Assembly: GCF_017591425.1 (NCBI RefSeq)
Contig: NW_024464918.1
Coordinates: 24,828,001-24,892,000 of the forward strand
Length of the DNA stretch: 64,000 nucleotides
DNA from: Ochotona curzoniae
Taxonomy: Eukaryota; Chordata; Mammalia; Lagomorpha; Ochotonidae
Direction: 5' to 3'
Shown here: piece after piece, positions 1-12,516 of the stretch
Layout: every line of letters starts with the position of its first letter
Numbering within the stretch: position 1 is the first letter of the stretch
Made by a program: the position numbers and the translations under genes
The notes under the pieces: generated by a model
The model's input: the letters and a program-made list of their open reading frames with translations, nothing else
Told to the model about the DNA's origin: nothing
Database searches by the model: none

Positions 1-1246
1 AATGCATTATGAAAGCCATCTTTGTAATAGCCAGTCCTCAGCAAGACTAACCATGTATTATTTGAGGCAAAGCACAATGATGAAAAATGCCAACTCCAAC
101 ACTAGGGGAAAAGCTCTGTGGATGAGAGCACTGGCATTTGAGGTCATTTATTCCACTTTACAATTCCGAATGTTTGTTGGTATTCATGTTTATTCAGCAA
201 AGTTCCCTGGAGATCTGTTTGAAAGGGCACATGTTCTATGAAGGAGGAAGACAAATTGTTCTACTCTGTGGGGAAAAGGTGGGGGACAGGGGAAGGACCA
301 TCAGTAACCTCAATTTCTGCTGCTTGTGACCTGCCTGCTGGGAGCTTTAAGAAGAATCAACAGAGAAGAAACAGGATTTTTTTCCCCCAAACCGGCTGTT
401 GGCTGTGTGCCTTTGGATGACTTACTTGACATCTCTGGACCTCCTGTGTAGAGAGTTCAGGAAACCAAACATTATTCTACATTATTAGAGTGTAAGGAAA
501 ATTACCTATTTTATTTTTCCAAATCTAAATGTAGGCCATTTATCAGAGCTGACAAGAAATCCAATATCAGTTGTTACTGGAATAAGGGAATCCAACCATT
601 TTGTTGGACTAACAGTCTATTCTTCAGTGCACTATGATGGCCTGTGAGAAATTTGTTTCCATGTGGTTTATTCCCATTGGGTAGCTTTTCTACTGAAGGT
701 GGTGCCAGCCCTCTGTGTCCAGCTTGGCTGCAGGCCTGCTGACATGTCTCCCAGTGCCACAGAACATAAAGCCAGGAACCAAGCAGCCGGGTCTGCCTCC
801 TGTTGTGGGGGTTTGATTTCAGATTCCTGCCATTCATGGAACCTAACATCTGTCATGTAGTATCCTCTTCCACGCTCAGGGAATCCAGCCTCTCTGCTCT
901 GATCTTACTTCTTCCTTCTCTGACCCTGGGAGATTCCCCACTTGGGTCAATACACCTTCATAATTCAACTAACCCTGACCGGGCTCAGCATAGGAAAAGA
1001 CTTCATGGCCACTGGCAACAACCACTCCATTTCCTGGAATTCAGGATGAACCAGCAAGGACTATGGTGACCTAGTGGCCACATGCCCACCTGAAGGAGGA
1101 AGTCACTATTCAGCTCTAAGAGACTCTTGGGAAAAACATTTCAGGACTCTATTTTCAAGTGAAATCTCTGACTTTAACATGTTGGTATAATTCAAAAACA
1201 AAAGCACCATGGAGACTGAGCATACCACTTTGAAGATCAGTAGTAG
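1..1246. other. Unassigned noncoding sequence
   Basis: No repeat family or exon is recognisable here. The part from about 660 to 1080 is richer in G and C than its surroundings and carries short overlapping reading frames on both strands, which is typical of chance ORFs. No splice-bounded frame or protein similarity was seen. Confidence 0.5.
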
Positions 1247-1632
1247 GCGATGGTTAGTTTATTAGGTTTGCCATAATGGAGTACTCTGATTGGGTAGCTT
1301 AAATGACAGACACATGTCCCATGACTCTGTAAGCTCAAGGTGTTGACATGAAGGATGAAGGAAGGATGCATTCCAGCCTTTCTCCTTAGCTTGTAGATGG
1401 CCTCATTATTAATATTTACATATCATTCTTCCTGGTTCTACACATCATCTACCCTCTGTGTATGCCAGTGTCCATATACATGAGAACACTGGTCATATTG
1501 AATTAGGGTCCATCTCAAAGATGTTTAGTTATTATATGTGTATTGGCTCTATTTCCGAATAAGGTCACATTCAGAGGAAATGGTTGGGACTTGAACATAT
1601 GAAATTCAGCAGGACACAATTCAACCTGTAGT
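1247..1632 (-). mobile_element. MaLR-type solitary LTR, antisense
   Basis: Read on the minus strand, the segment follows the MLT1-like LTR pattern: near 1555-1575 it matches the conserved 'ttatt(c)ggaaatag' stretch with 'aaggtcaca' beside it, near 1495-1515 'ccaatatgac..gtgt', and near 1350-1410 the 'ttgtagatg' block. The plus strand ends with 'aggacacaattcaacctgtag', typical for these LTRs. No internal retroviral sequence is attached, so it looks like an old solo LTR. Confidence 0.7.
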
Positions 1633-3834
1633 GATAATTTGAATCCAGATTTTTGAACACAGCTTACTTCTCCCCTTTATAATGAAATACTCAATACTTC
1701 AGTACACAAAGAATTCGTTATTGGAGTTTGGATTGTGGAGAGTAAGTCAAGATGAAGGTGAATCATTCATTTTCCTGAGATAAATGCCACCATCCATCCT
1801 GCAAGCAAGTCATTTGCTCAGTATGGCATCTAGCAGATAATACATTTTCAATAAGTATTTGTTGAATTAGAACAAGTTGAAGTTGATTACAACTGTAGAG
1901 GACAAAAGGAGAGTAGAATAGAGCCATTTCAAGGTGTTCTGGCAAAAGCTGAAGGATTTCGTCCTTTATAGTCAGCCGATTTGTGGTGGACATCAAAATT
2001 ATACTGCTGATTATCCTACTGATTTCTAAACTAGATAGTGTTTGGGGCTGGGAATGTTGACAGACTAAATTATCAGCATTGACCAGTGTTCTCCTTATGA
2101 AATCTCGGTACAGTAGAGCTGTGTTGTGCAATATGTTGCCAGAGAAGGTAGTATCTCCCTGTCTAAGGAGAGATGCATAGACTTTGGAGAAAAACCTGGA
2201 CTTGCATCCAGTCTATCCTTGGCCAAGATATTATGTTTTCTGAGATTGAGTTTCTTATTATAAAGGATTAAAATGATGCAAATATTGAATTATTTTTGAT
2301 TGAGTTAGGCTAGTGATCACAGGGCAGAATGGTAATACTTCCTGTGAGGACTTTAGTCTTTATTAATTTTAAACCAATATATTAATTCTTGTCTCTCATC
2401 TAAGTTTATTTTGTATTAATGGTGCTAGGTGTCAATCTAAGCCAGGTTAAGTATGAGAGAAGAAAAAAAAAATTTAATTTGTTGATGCAACTGGGAAACT
2501 ATCATATTTCTCTCTCTGCCTCTCTCAGGTCAGTTTTAGCCTTTGCATGATGTCATTCTTAAACAGCTGACCCTTGTGTGGTGGCAACAGGTTTATCAAC
2601 ACCTGCATGCTTACTGCAGTTTCACACATCCAAAGTTATAACAAGACATATTCTTTATGGGTCTGATCTAAAAAAAATGCTAAGTGTTCAGTGTCACATG
2701 GATTTTCCTGAACTATGACTCAAAAATTAAAGCATCCTGATTGGTTATATCCAAGACCTGTGGCAGGAACAAGAGGAGCTACTGGTCCCTTAGATGCAAG
2801 GAGTGGGTGAGAGTCTCCTCTGTTACAAAACACTAGGCAAGAGAGGATAGCCCTTGTAGTGTACAGTGCTTTCTTCAAGGTTATTCATTAAACCTTCTAA
2901 AAATGCTCTATCCAGGTCTTCAGTCTTCAAAATAAATTAGACCATGAACATTAGTGTGTTGGCTAGACATGCAAGCTTACTCAGAAAATAGATGAGCTCC
3001 TAAAGGTGAATGATTGTGCTTTGCTTAAAAAAAAAGATATCTGGGTGTGTACACACACATGTATTTACACAGGCATGCTTCCACCTAAGACTTTTGCTGT
3101 CTCTAATTATATCCAGATGTTGCAACATACCTTTTTGGATTTGCCTAAGATAGTTTGTAACTGAATATAATTTGGGTTCAGAGATTCAATCCTACTATGT
3201 AGTTTCTGATCCTAGTTCCGAAATGAAGTCAGCAGTGAATAAGGCTAGGAGAGTTCTGATATGTCCGAGTGTTTTCAACAGAAATGTATGGGTGTAGAGA
3301 GATTCCCAGGAGCCTGTTTTCATGGGAATTAAAGGTTCTACTGGTATGGAAAAAGAGCTAAAAATTAAAATTGCATGTTCTACTCACGTGACATGGAAAA
3401 ATAAAAGACAAGTTTGCTTTTGTATAAACACTTCACTTTAACCCATTGAATAATTCCTTCATAACATGGAGAATATTCATGGGTTTCATTTTTTCCCACA
3501 AGAAACCTTATTTTTAAATTACATTGTTTTCCTTGAACATTTTGCAGTACCCTTGTATGTATATTGGCAAATGGCAATTCCACGTTGGAACTGAGGATTG
3601 ACTCAGCACAAGGTTCCTGCTAAGAGAAAAACGCCCTTGGCACCGGCAGCTGGAGCCAGCCACAGAGTCTTAGCACTCTGCATGCAGAAGGGAGACTTGT
3701 GTTTTGGGTTTATCCCCCATTCCACCTCGCCTGGGTGAATATATAAATTTTATGAAGAGCAGAGCACATGTGAGTAAAATGGGTAAGACAACAGGTGTTC
3801 AGTAACGTGGCTGGCATCTGTGTGGTAGAAATGA
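1633..3834. other. Unassigned AT-rich noncoding sequence
   Basis: Apart from the remnant at 1800-1880, nothing could be assigned. It contains the window's longest open frame (1763-2131, minus strand, 122 codons), which runs through that remnant and has no recognisable domain. Short A runs and a short alternating gtgtacacacaca run near 3045 are the only simple sequence. Confidence 0.45.
1800..1880 (-). mobile_element. Ancient interspersed repeat remnant
   Basis: The minus strand reads 'ttcaacaaatacttattg' and then 'gctagatgccatactgagc'. This is a diverged form of the widespread mammalian motif 'ttcaacaaatatttattgag..ctatgtgccaggcactg'. The match is clear but short, so the exact family is not named. 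Confidence 0.5.
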
Positions 3835-3930
3835 ATTGCAACACTCATTCCCTACTGTGTGAGAGAAGCTGCACAGTGCCTTCTACAGTCTTAACCATAA
3901 AACCCCAGGAAGAGAGGTGGTCCAAGGAGG
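3835..3930 (-). mobile_element. MIR remnant, antisense
   Basis: The plus strand resembles the reverse complement of MIR: 'ctactgtgtgagagaagctg', 'gcacagtgcc', then 'ttaaccataaaaccccagga' in place of the usual 'ttaatcctcacaacaaccct'. The element is heavily diverged and truncated, as expected for this old tRNA-derived SINE. Confidence 0.45.
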
Positions 3931-4161
3931 CACTGCTGTACCCAGGACAGCAGTGGTTGCATCAGACAGAGAGGGGATTGCAGTGCTCACAAGGTCCTGG
4001 GAGTTCTGGGGTGGGTAACGACAGTGCCTTCCACATGGTATTGTTGGCCATGAGCGATTAAGTTTCCCGGGAGATTCTAGGATCGTTGTACAAAGCAATT
4101 GGGATCTGTACCGAAGCTTTTAAACTAATTCTGCCCTTCCCCATTTCATAAAAATAGTTTC

Positions 4162-4494
4162 TTTTTTAAAAAAGATTCATTTTATTTTTATTGGAAATTT
4201 GGATATACAGAGAGGAGGAGAGACAGAGAGGAAGAACTTCCATCTGTTGATTCACTCCCCAAGTGGCTGCAATGGCTGGAGCTGCGGCAATCCGAAGCCA
4301 GGAGCCAGGAGCCTCCTCTAGGTCTCCCACACAGATGCAGGGTCCCAAGGCTTTGGGTGGTCCTTGTCTGCTTTACCAGGCCACAAGCAGGGAGCTGGAT
4401 GGGAAGTGGGGCTGCTGGGATTAGAACTGGCACCCATATGGGATCCAAATGGGTTCAAGGAAAGCTTCAGCCTCCAGGCTACTGCATCATTTCC
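4162..4494 (-). mobile_element. CSINE (lagomorph C-repeat), antisense
   Basis: Nearly full length. The A-rich tail lies at the left ('aaaaaagattcattttattt'), followed by the antisense body 'cactccccaagtggctgcaa', 'gccaggagccaggagcc', 'tctcccacacagatgcaggg' and 'gggattagaactggcaccca', which is the mutated B box. The tRNA-like head at the right end is worn. No convincing target-site duplication was found. Confidence 0.88.
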
Positions 4495-7400
4495 AGATAA
4501 TTTCAATTATAACAGTGTTGGCTATTAAGAAGATTCTTGAGTTAAAAGAATTTTACCTTCAATCCTGGGGTACCAAGAAGCAATGAGCAAATTTTGAGGG
4601 AATTTATATGTGTAGCTAACTGCTTTCTATATACATACTCACATATACCTGCACATACACGTCCAAAGCACTGCTCCGTAGATACACACCAAAATGAATT
4701 ACAGTTGCTTCTGGCAGGTGAGGTTCTGAGTTACTTTTCTTTTTCTTTCATTTTATTTTGGGAAGGGTTATTTCCATTTTCTAAATTTGCTGCAATTAAT
4801 TTATTTCTTTATATTAACATATGAGACCCATTTAAAACAAAAGGAAACAAAACTTCATGTCCAGTGTTTAACTTAGTAATATACTGTAACTCATCAGTAA
4901 AACCCTCTGTAAAGTCCCTCTCCTACACTTTCCGGCCAAATAATGAGGACCTTTGAGTCTCTGAGACAGTGCCACCACCTCTGCAGGTACCAATTTAGCC
5001 TTCAGCAAATGTTGGCTGTCTGTTGAAATGTACCAGCCTGTATCTTTACATTAGTCACAGAATGCTTCTGACTGTTTTATTCAATTAAATTTAATAGCTT
5101 CTGATTGAATGCCCAATTGTTATGCTGGGCCATGGCGTTTTGTATGCACCAAAGTGTATTTAATGTCCTAGTTGAAAATTTGCCATTTTCCAACTAGATT
5201 CATGAAGCTTTTTCAGAAGCTGAAATAAAAATATATATGATACATACATGACATTTATACATCATACATGATAATAACTATAACATTTTGAAACTGCATT
5301 AAAAATATATTGTAGTCCCATTTCAGTCTTCATAGTAGATTGTAGTTTGTATTTAACATTTACTTATTTTTAAATAGTGTTTTTTCTACTAGTTGATTTA
5401 GTAAAGTACTTTTAAAAATTTTTGTATAAATTTGCCTCAACGTGTTGCTTTATGACATGTTTACATGTTTGTAGTGTGGTGAATATTTACCTTTGCTGAC
5501 TTTATAGGATGCATTATGAACATATGGATGAAGAAAATACCTAAATTAATAGTCACATTTTCATACCGTACAAAATGACAACCAAATGCTTCCTCGTCAA
5601 GTTGATTTTTTGTAGTTTCACAGCTCATGATGCTAGCTATGTCCAAGGAAAACCATGGGATAGCTTTAATTCTCTCCAGTGTTTCAGCACACATTCATTC
5701 AGTTGGTTACCAAAAAGGAGAATGACAAAATATTCCTTGGCTTGTGTTCAAGAGATGTTTTTGCTCCATGTGTCTGAATGGCTTTCCCTGAATATCTGGC
5801 TTCTGAGGTCATTTGGCTGCAGGCCCCCTCTGTCACAGCGTGCATGTAATTAAACTATCAGAGGGCAGATAGAGCTCCTTCAGACAAGTTGCTCTGGACT
5901 GCCTTTAACCAAGGAACAGGGGGAGTCTGTATTCCTAAAGAATGGATGATGATTAAGACAGTCTCTGTTTTTGGAATTAGCCGTTCACAGATGCAAAGTG
6001 GCTGATGGTTGACACCTGGCACAAATCCTTCAGTGCCTTAAGTGCTGCTGCCACACCCAGTCCCACTCCACACTCAGCCACAGTGTCTGTGATTTCAAAG
6101 GGACGGTTAGTCAGTGAAGAGAGGGAGAGCGCTCTACATACATCAGAGGTCCTGGTTAGCATTAAATCCCATCCCACTGGGCATGAGCACATCGACAGGC
6201 GTGGGGATGCTGGTCTGCATTTGTCAATTCTTGAGTTATGCCTCCATCTGTTGTTTCAAAAGTAATGTCTCCATCATTTTGTGGAGCCTTGCCTCAAACA
6301 CAACTCATAGTTAGACCGCATGTAAATGTGGATCATGATTCCTTGAGTGTTGACAGAAGAGCCTGGCATAATGCCACACGAAGTCAATGGAATATAGAAA
6401 AGTTGCTTTCATCCAGAGCGTGGATAGAATCTAGACACGAGAAGGAACGTGCCTTCCAAGAGTGCTTTTCTAAAGCACTGCTGGGGATTAATGCAATTGA
6501 AGGGAAATCTGACATGTGACTGGAATATTTTAGGTAATTCACTCAACTTCATAATCAAAAGCAGAAGTCATTTGATTGAAGTGGAAGGTCAAAAAGCAAG
6601 TTACTTTATTCCATCCTGGGAGGGCTCTGACGCTTCAGTCACCTGTACCCACAGATGCATTGTGAGCAGAGACCACATGTTCTTAAATGTCTTAATTATG
6701 TATTAAATTTTTAAAAATTCATGTCATTTAATAATAGTAAATGGAAACGTGAGAGATTGATGGAAAACCTCAATTCATTATAAAGTGAGTTAACTAAGTA
6801 TACAGTGAACTCAAGTCATTAACATTTGATAATCCCAGTGCTAATGATTGCTTAAGCTGTGATTTATGATTTCAGTAGAGATACAATCTATATTCAAGTA
6901 ATGTCAGATAAATTGACCAAGGATAAGTTTCATCTCAGTTTCTCAGGGATGGTGATATAAAATCCCTGCCTTTATGTAGCTTTCCACCTAGAAAGTAAAA
7001 ATAAACAGAAGTGCCATTACCTAAAAATTGTGAGATCTAATATTTCCCAGTTTATTTTTATTACCTTGTATTCATTATGTTTTTTCCCTCCTATATATGA
7101 GATGCCTTGCCATGTTGGAGTCCTGCTAAGTAGGAAGAGACTATCTGTCCCAGGACTATGTGATTCTAGAGATAAAACAAAACAAACAAAACAAATCAAA
7201 AACTAACTTATGAGTGTGCCTTTATTATGCCTATCAAACATTCCACATTCTATAATCCTGATACCCTCTTTATTTAACTATTATATGATAGGCCATTATT
7301 CAAGTACTGTTTTTCAAACTTTCTGTATAGTTATTGATATTTTGACTTCATATTTCTTTGATTGCTGAGAGGGGTAGGTTAAGACGCTTAACTATAATTG

Positions 7401-7548
7401 CAAACTTGTTTCTCCATTTAAGTTTGAAGTTTTATTACTAAACTCTTATGAATGTAAAATTTTAATATTTTCTTATGCAATCTTTTCACTAATATAAAGT
7501 ACCTCTCAATCTCAGGGACTACTATTTCATGACTTAATGTTTAAGTGT
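4495..7548. other. Unassigned AT-rich noncoding sequence
   Basis: About 3 kb without a recognised repeat. It is AT-rich, especially 5040-5450, with a more mixed block at 5790-6300 listed separately as a candidate conserved element. The open frames are 60-93 codons and overlap on both strands without any protein family signal. An A-rich (aaaac)n-like run lies at 7171-7202. Confidence 0.45.
5790..6010. other. Possible conserved noncoding block
   Basis: Non-repeat sequence with a more balanced base composition than its flanks. It contains 'gcatgtaattaaac' and 'gatgattaagac', which are homeodomain-like cores, and 'agagggcagatag'. This is only a composition and motif impression; cross-species alignment would decide. 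Confidence 0.2.
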
Positions 7549-7690
7549 ATTGCTAAGGTTTGAATGCACAAAAACTCATGTTGAAATTTAATTCTCACTG
7601 TGAGGTATTAAAAGGCATTATTTTAAGGAAAATGATTAGAACATGATGGATTAATGAGTACGAAGGAGAAAGAATATTCTAGCAAAATGC
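7549..7690 (+). mobile_element. MaLR LTR 5' fragment
   Basis: Starts 'tgctaaggtttgaatgcaca', close to the MST/THE-type LTR start 'tgttatggtttgaatgtg', and continues 'aaaactcatgttgaaattta' and 'cactgtgaggtattaaaagg'. The rest of the LTR is missing or too diverged to follow. Confidence 0.5.
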
Positions 7691-8184
7691 CTCTCAGGAG
7701 TTCTAGGCCATTTTTTCTGGGATTTTTCAACATTTGAGAATCATATTTATTTCCTTCAGGAATTGCAGAGTTTATGGTGCTCAGGTGCAGCATCACATTG
7801 AGAAAGACATAAACCTATAAAAGCCTTGTTTTACATAGTGCTTTCATAGCATGTTTTCCAACTCTGTGTCCCCATTTTAAAAAATTTTAAGGCGATCTGA
7901 AATCTTACATTTAAAGTACTCATTTTTAAAGCAGCACTTAATTAATTTTTAAATTCAATCTAAAAATCTTTGTTTTGTAATTGAAATATTGAGTACATTT
8001 ATATTTAATGACATCACCAATATATTTGGGCTGTTGTATAAGACATTAAGACTTTTTTTATTTGGCCCCAAAAGTTTTTGTTCATTTTATTCTCCTTTCC
8101 TTATTTCTTTTGTGTTTATCCAGTACTTTTTATTATTTCACTTTCACTTCTATTAACTTTAGAGTATAATTCTTATTCTTTTTA

Positions 8185-8500
8185 AAAATTTGTCTGGTTT
8201 TCATTTATTTAGAAATTGAGGAAGGGAAGCAGGTTATTTTTTTTCCTTCTACAGGTTCACTCCCGCAAAGCTTACAATACCTTGAGTAGGGTCAGACTGA
8301 AATGCAGTGGTAGGGTTCTCTTTGGTCTCCCATGTGAGTAGCAGGGCCTCAACTACTTGAACTAACCCTGGCTACCTTCCAGAGGGTGCATTAACAAGAA
8401 GTAGGAATCAGAAGTAGAACTAGCACCCAGACCCAGGTTCCCTGATACAGATGTGGGCATCCGAAGCAGCTTCTTAACTGCTTAGCCAAATATGTATCTC
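8185..8500 (-). mobile_element. CSINE, antisense, older copy
   Basis: Recognisable blocks in antisense order: 'tttatttagaaattgagg' tail side, 'ggttcactcccgcaaagctt', 'ggtctcccatgtgagtagca', 'gcattaacaagaagtaggaa' (the version with 'cacattagcagg' in the body), 'agaactagcacccag', and a worn head ending near 'cttagccaaatatgtatctcc'. High divergence indicates an early lagomorph subfamily. Confidence 0.75.
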
Positions 8501-10409
8501 CTTAACTTCTTAGAAATTTCTTTGGGGTAATAACTGTATCCCCCCAAATTTAAGGCTATTACAACATGTTAACTCTAATCAATGCTTGAACCCAACTTCA
8601 ATATTACATATTCTTCTCATGGTTCTTTGGAGAATCACCAAGATATGTGTATGCAGAGATACATATGGAAAGAGAAAGCAAACAATACATTTATGAATGT
8701 ATATTCATATTTTTCTAAGAACTATGTTCACATTATTGTGGTGGCTTTAAGTCCTTGAAAAGATAGGTGATCAGCTACAGACCAGAAAAGAAGCTATGTT
8801 TTAAATCCCAATTCAGTCTACTTATAAAATTCCTTTTTGCTTGGAAGAAGTCAAATTGAGCTGTGTTAAGGCCTTCAGCCTTTTGGGTGTATTCAAAATC
8901 CACCAATTTCAGTATTAATCTCATCCAAAAACATAATTTTACTAAAGCAACCAGAATAATGGTCAACTCAACATTCTGAGCACTATTGCTAGCCAAAATG
9001 ACCCCTAAAATTAACCAACATAATCTGCTCCCAACAAAGGCTTTCGCCAGTATTTTTTTCATGTGTTGTCCACCCTGTTCTCTGCCTTCTTTTTTTCTAT
9101 CTATTTAGCTCTTGATTCATGAATATAAAACATTTTTATTGAATATTATATTTCATACTGTCTCCAATCTAGTTATTTACTATGGTTCTCTTTTACACTT
9201 GACTTACCTCTTCTGCTCTGCATAAACTGTGTAAACTGACCTATTGAATCCTTCACTTTAATTATTGTATGTTTTTGTTCTAGAATTCCCATTTCACTGT
9301 TTCATATACAATCAAGAGATCTGACAAAATTCTCCATCTTTTAGTTTATTTTGCATGTACTGTTACTAAAAAGTTATTTTTGACTCATCTGATATTATGA
9401 GTTAGCTGAGTGAGCTATAGTTTATCTAGAATGTCTCCTCCACATGTAGGCATCATTTGGGACAGGTAGATGCTTCGAGAGAATATTGGACTTGTAGGAA
9501 ATGTAATATCTTATCTGCTGTCATCCTCTTCCTGGGATTTTGACCACTAAAGTCCTTGCTGTTTTGGAATCCCAGACTCTAATTTTTATGTCAGTCTTCT
9601 AAAAAGATTGCCACAAGCTCTGTCACTTCCTGGTTGATTCTATGTCTCACCCTAAGCATCAGCAAAGTAGAAAAATGTGCAAACCAAGACTTCATGCTTA
9701 GGCACTTCCCTTTCCCTCCCCTCGGATCCTGGCCCTCAAATCCTTGCTTGTTTACTCTTCTTTGCCCTTAAGAAGCTATTTGATGATTTGCTTGTCTGGC
9801 TCGATATCCAGCCTCGGTAGCTGTTCTTCCACAAGTTTAGTCTGATAGCATATATTATCATAGTGGTATAACCAGAAGTAAAGTGAAGAAGTGATCACTC
9901 TGTAAGTAACGTTTACTAAGTGAATCCTCAAAATTTAGAGCCTGAGTTTGATGATCTTGAGGCCTTTTTAGTTTCCACAGTTCAGATTACCTAAAATGCT
10001 AAAAAGATGCTGAATAGAAAGGAATTGACAGACACACATAGCCAGGTGAAAGTTCCAAGCTTGTTGTCAGGGAGTTGTTTAGGGAGCCAGAGGTTGGGTG
10101 TGGTGTTTTCTACACTGACACACTCCTCGTCAGTAGGTCATCCCACTCATGTCTGGGTCCGTGTTAGTCATGCTGTTTTCCAGTTGCAGATGGTGGCTTC
10201 CTTTCAAATTCCCTTTGAAACATCAAAGCATATGTCTTTACAGCCATAAGCAGTTTTACTACCACATGAAACAACCAAGAGACGAATGCATGACAGACTC
10301 TTAAGCTCTGTGCAAGCTCACTTTGCAGCTAGAGAGAATTGTTCAGACACAGAGGAAGGCCACAGATTCTCTCTCTTGCCACCTTGATCATCTTACCTTG
10401 GTGAGATTG
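8501..10409. other. Unassigned AT-rich sequence, possible old L1 traces
   Basis: Between about 9060 and 9420 the plus strand reads 'tgttctagaattcccattt' and 'tctccatcttttagtttatt', reminiscent of antisense old LINE sequence, but the match is too weak to call. A minus-strand open frame of 95 codons (8775-9062), rich in hydrophobic residues, lies here without a recognisable family. Confidence 0.35.
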
Positions 10410-10590
10410 AAACTGGTTAAATTCCACTCTGTTCCTTAATGTCTATGAAACTATGGGTGTCACCTCGCCTTTCTGAGCCTTTACATGTTTGTGAAAAAAA
10501 GTACAGATAATGTTAGTCTCTACCTCCTCAAATTTCTGTAAAATTTGCAAGATCATCTCCAAAAAGCACTTAGCACAGCGCTGGGTGTGT
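10410..10590 (+). mobile_element. MIR, sense
   Basis: Follows the MIR core and 3' half: 'gtcacctcgcctttctgag', 'tttgtgaaaaaaagtacaga', 'gtctctacctcctcaaattt', then 'agcacttagcacagcgctgg', matching 'gcgcttagcacagtgcctgg'. Confidence 0.65.
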
Positions 10591-11635
10591 GATGTTGTCT
10601 GGAATGGGGTAGTTGTTGCCATTGCCTTTATGATTTGAGAGGATAAAAACAGGAGCTTTGTGAACATCAACCTCTAGGCATGTTAACAAGTAGTCAACTT
10701 CTGCATAGTGGCTGATGCAACTGAGATAGGTAGAAACTTCACTGCATTGTTATGTAGTAGACAAACGTTTCATGTCATGTTTGAGAAAGGAAATTTTGAA
10801 CTGTGTCATCTTACATAGAAATTGCTTTTTCAAAAGAGAATTTGAAGTAACCAAAATAGAACTATGTATAATGCAACAGAATGCAAAACTAGATGTGGGC
10901 AAGAAGTTTAAAGGGAAGATAATCAGTGTACATAGTACATCACATAGTGCAAATTTTGGAGTTGAGCTTCTGATGTCCGATGTATTTCACCTATGCTCAT
11001 ACTCAAAGAATGGAGACCAGACTCATATCTGAAACAGACAAAGTAATTAGGGCGATATTTCATTGTTGCTGTCACCAACATATGTGATATATCCATGGTT
11101 TAAGACAAAGTCTTCACCAAGAAATAATGGTGCACTTCTTTAACAGATGGATAGATAACACTTTGGGTTATCTCAGAGCCTCACAAGGGCATGCGTAATT
11201 CCTTTGTTTTGGAGAGCCTGCAGGAACCTCAAGACATTAAATGACTTATGTTTTTGTCACTTTCCCATTTTTTTTAACAGTTGATGGTTTTTGCTTTCCT
11301 GCTGTATGGATCCCATGTTTCCTAAACAGAAAAATTTGACTTTCCCACCTTCTGTGGCTCATAGGATCCAGACTTCACTAGTCAGATAGACCAATTTGAG
11401 GGTTTGATTTAAAGCAGCAATGCTAATGAGGCAGAAGCTCTGCAGAAGCCATTTTATTTCTGGTCAAGTTTTGACTTAGGCTGAAAAGCGTTCTCTCATA
11501 GAGGTACCACTGATGCTGCTTCTAGGAAAAGCAGGTGCACTAAGTCCATACAAAATACAAATATGGAAGTGATCAAGACTAACACATGGATCTCAAAGGC
11601 TGTGGTAATTTTCTTCTATTAGCAGTGCATGCCTT
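10591..11635. other. Unassigned noncoding sequence
   Basis: No repeat or gene recognised. Open frames up to 86 codons (10772-11032, plus) show no family resemblance. The sequence is AT-rich and without simple repeats. Confidence 0.45.
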
Positions 11636-11945
11636 AGACTGTGCTGTTATACTAAAAGCTGGAGACTATTTTATTTGTATTTTATAAATAACTGAAACTT
11701 ATTTCTTGTCATTCTGGAGGTTGAGGAGTTTGAAATCAGATTCATTGTCTGGAGAAAGTTCATTTGCCAGAGATGGTGCCGTGTTGACATTCTCACAAAG
11801 TGAAAAGCAAAAGCAAGCAAGCATTTTATTAGGGCCCCTAATCTGCCTTCATAACTTAATCTCTTTAAAGATTTCACCTGTTAACACTAGTACATTGACC
11901 ATTCAATTTCAGTAGATGAATTTTGGATGACATATTCAGGACGAA
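11636..11945 (-). mobile_element. MaLR-type LTR, antisense
   Basis: The plus strand carries antisense LTR landmarks: 'gtgctgttatactaaaagct', 'cttgtcattctggaggttga' (from 'ctcacagttctggaggctgg'), 'ttattagggcccctaatctg' (from 'ataagggcactaatccca'), 'cataacttaatctc', and the end 'gatgaattttggatgacata'. It is strongly diverged and has no internal region. Confidence 0.6.
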
Positions 11946-12199
11946 GCACTCAGAGAGTTGTTTCTAGAAGTTTGTCTCAACTCTGCTACCCCTGCCAGTG
12001 CTTCCAACAATTCTAGAAATACTCTGTGAAAAGCCTTGCTTATGGAAAACAAAAACTCTGACACACAGGTAGTTTCCTCGAAAACTTCATGCTATACTCC
12101 TGCAAGTAAAATTTTGTAAACTCGTAGTTTGATCCTCGTAGTCTTTGTTAGCAGAAATAATTTACAGAGAATACAAAGTATGGAAAGGAGCTCTTATTC

Positions 12200-12516
12200 C
12201 TTTTTTAAAATTCATTTATTCATTTACCAATTTACTTGAAAAGGAGAGAGGGAATCAGGGGTAAAAAGAGGGAAATAGTGATATCTTGCATCTGTTAGTA
12301 CCGCACCCCCCATGAGGCAGCCAGAGCTCATCCAGACTGAAGCCGGGATCCAAGAACTCGATGCAGGTCTTCCGTGTGGATGGCAGCGGCGCAAACACTT
12401 GTTCCGTCTGCACTGCTTTCCCTGCAGGGGTTTGAATGGGAAGGGACTTAAGAGCTGGTACTCTAACATGGGTTACAAGTTGTATCCTAACCCTCTGTAG
12501 CAGAATAATAGCCCTA
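12200..12516 (-). mobile_element. CSINE, antisense, older subfamily
   Basis: Antisense body with 'ttcatttattcatttaccaa' tail, 'catgaggcagccagagct', 'gaagccgggatccaagaact', 'ggcgcaaacacttg', 'actgctttccctgcagggg', and the head 'gttgtatcctaaccctctg'. The outer 16 bases, 'cagaataatagcccta', are shared with the CSINE ending at 39718, pointing to a common subfamily with a variant start. Confidence 0.75.

Noticed and set aside
1050..1075. CTCF-like word around 'gacctagtggccac'
   Set aside because: It fits only about two thirds of the core motif and lacks the G-rich half.
1763..2131. Longest open frame in the window, 122 codons, minus strand
   Set aside because: It runs through an ancient repeat remnant, has no recognisable domain, and frames of this length are expected by chance in 64 kb on six frames.
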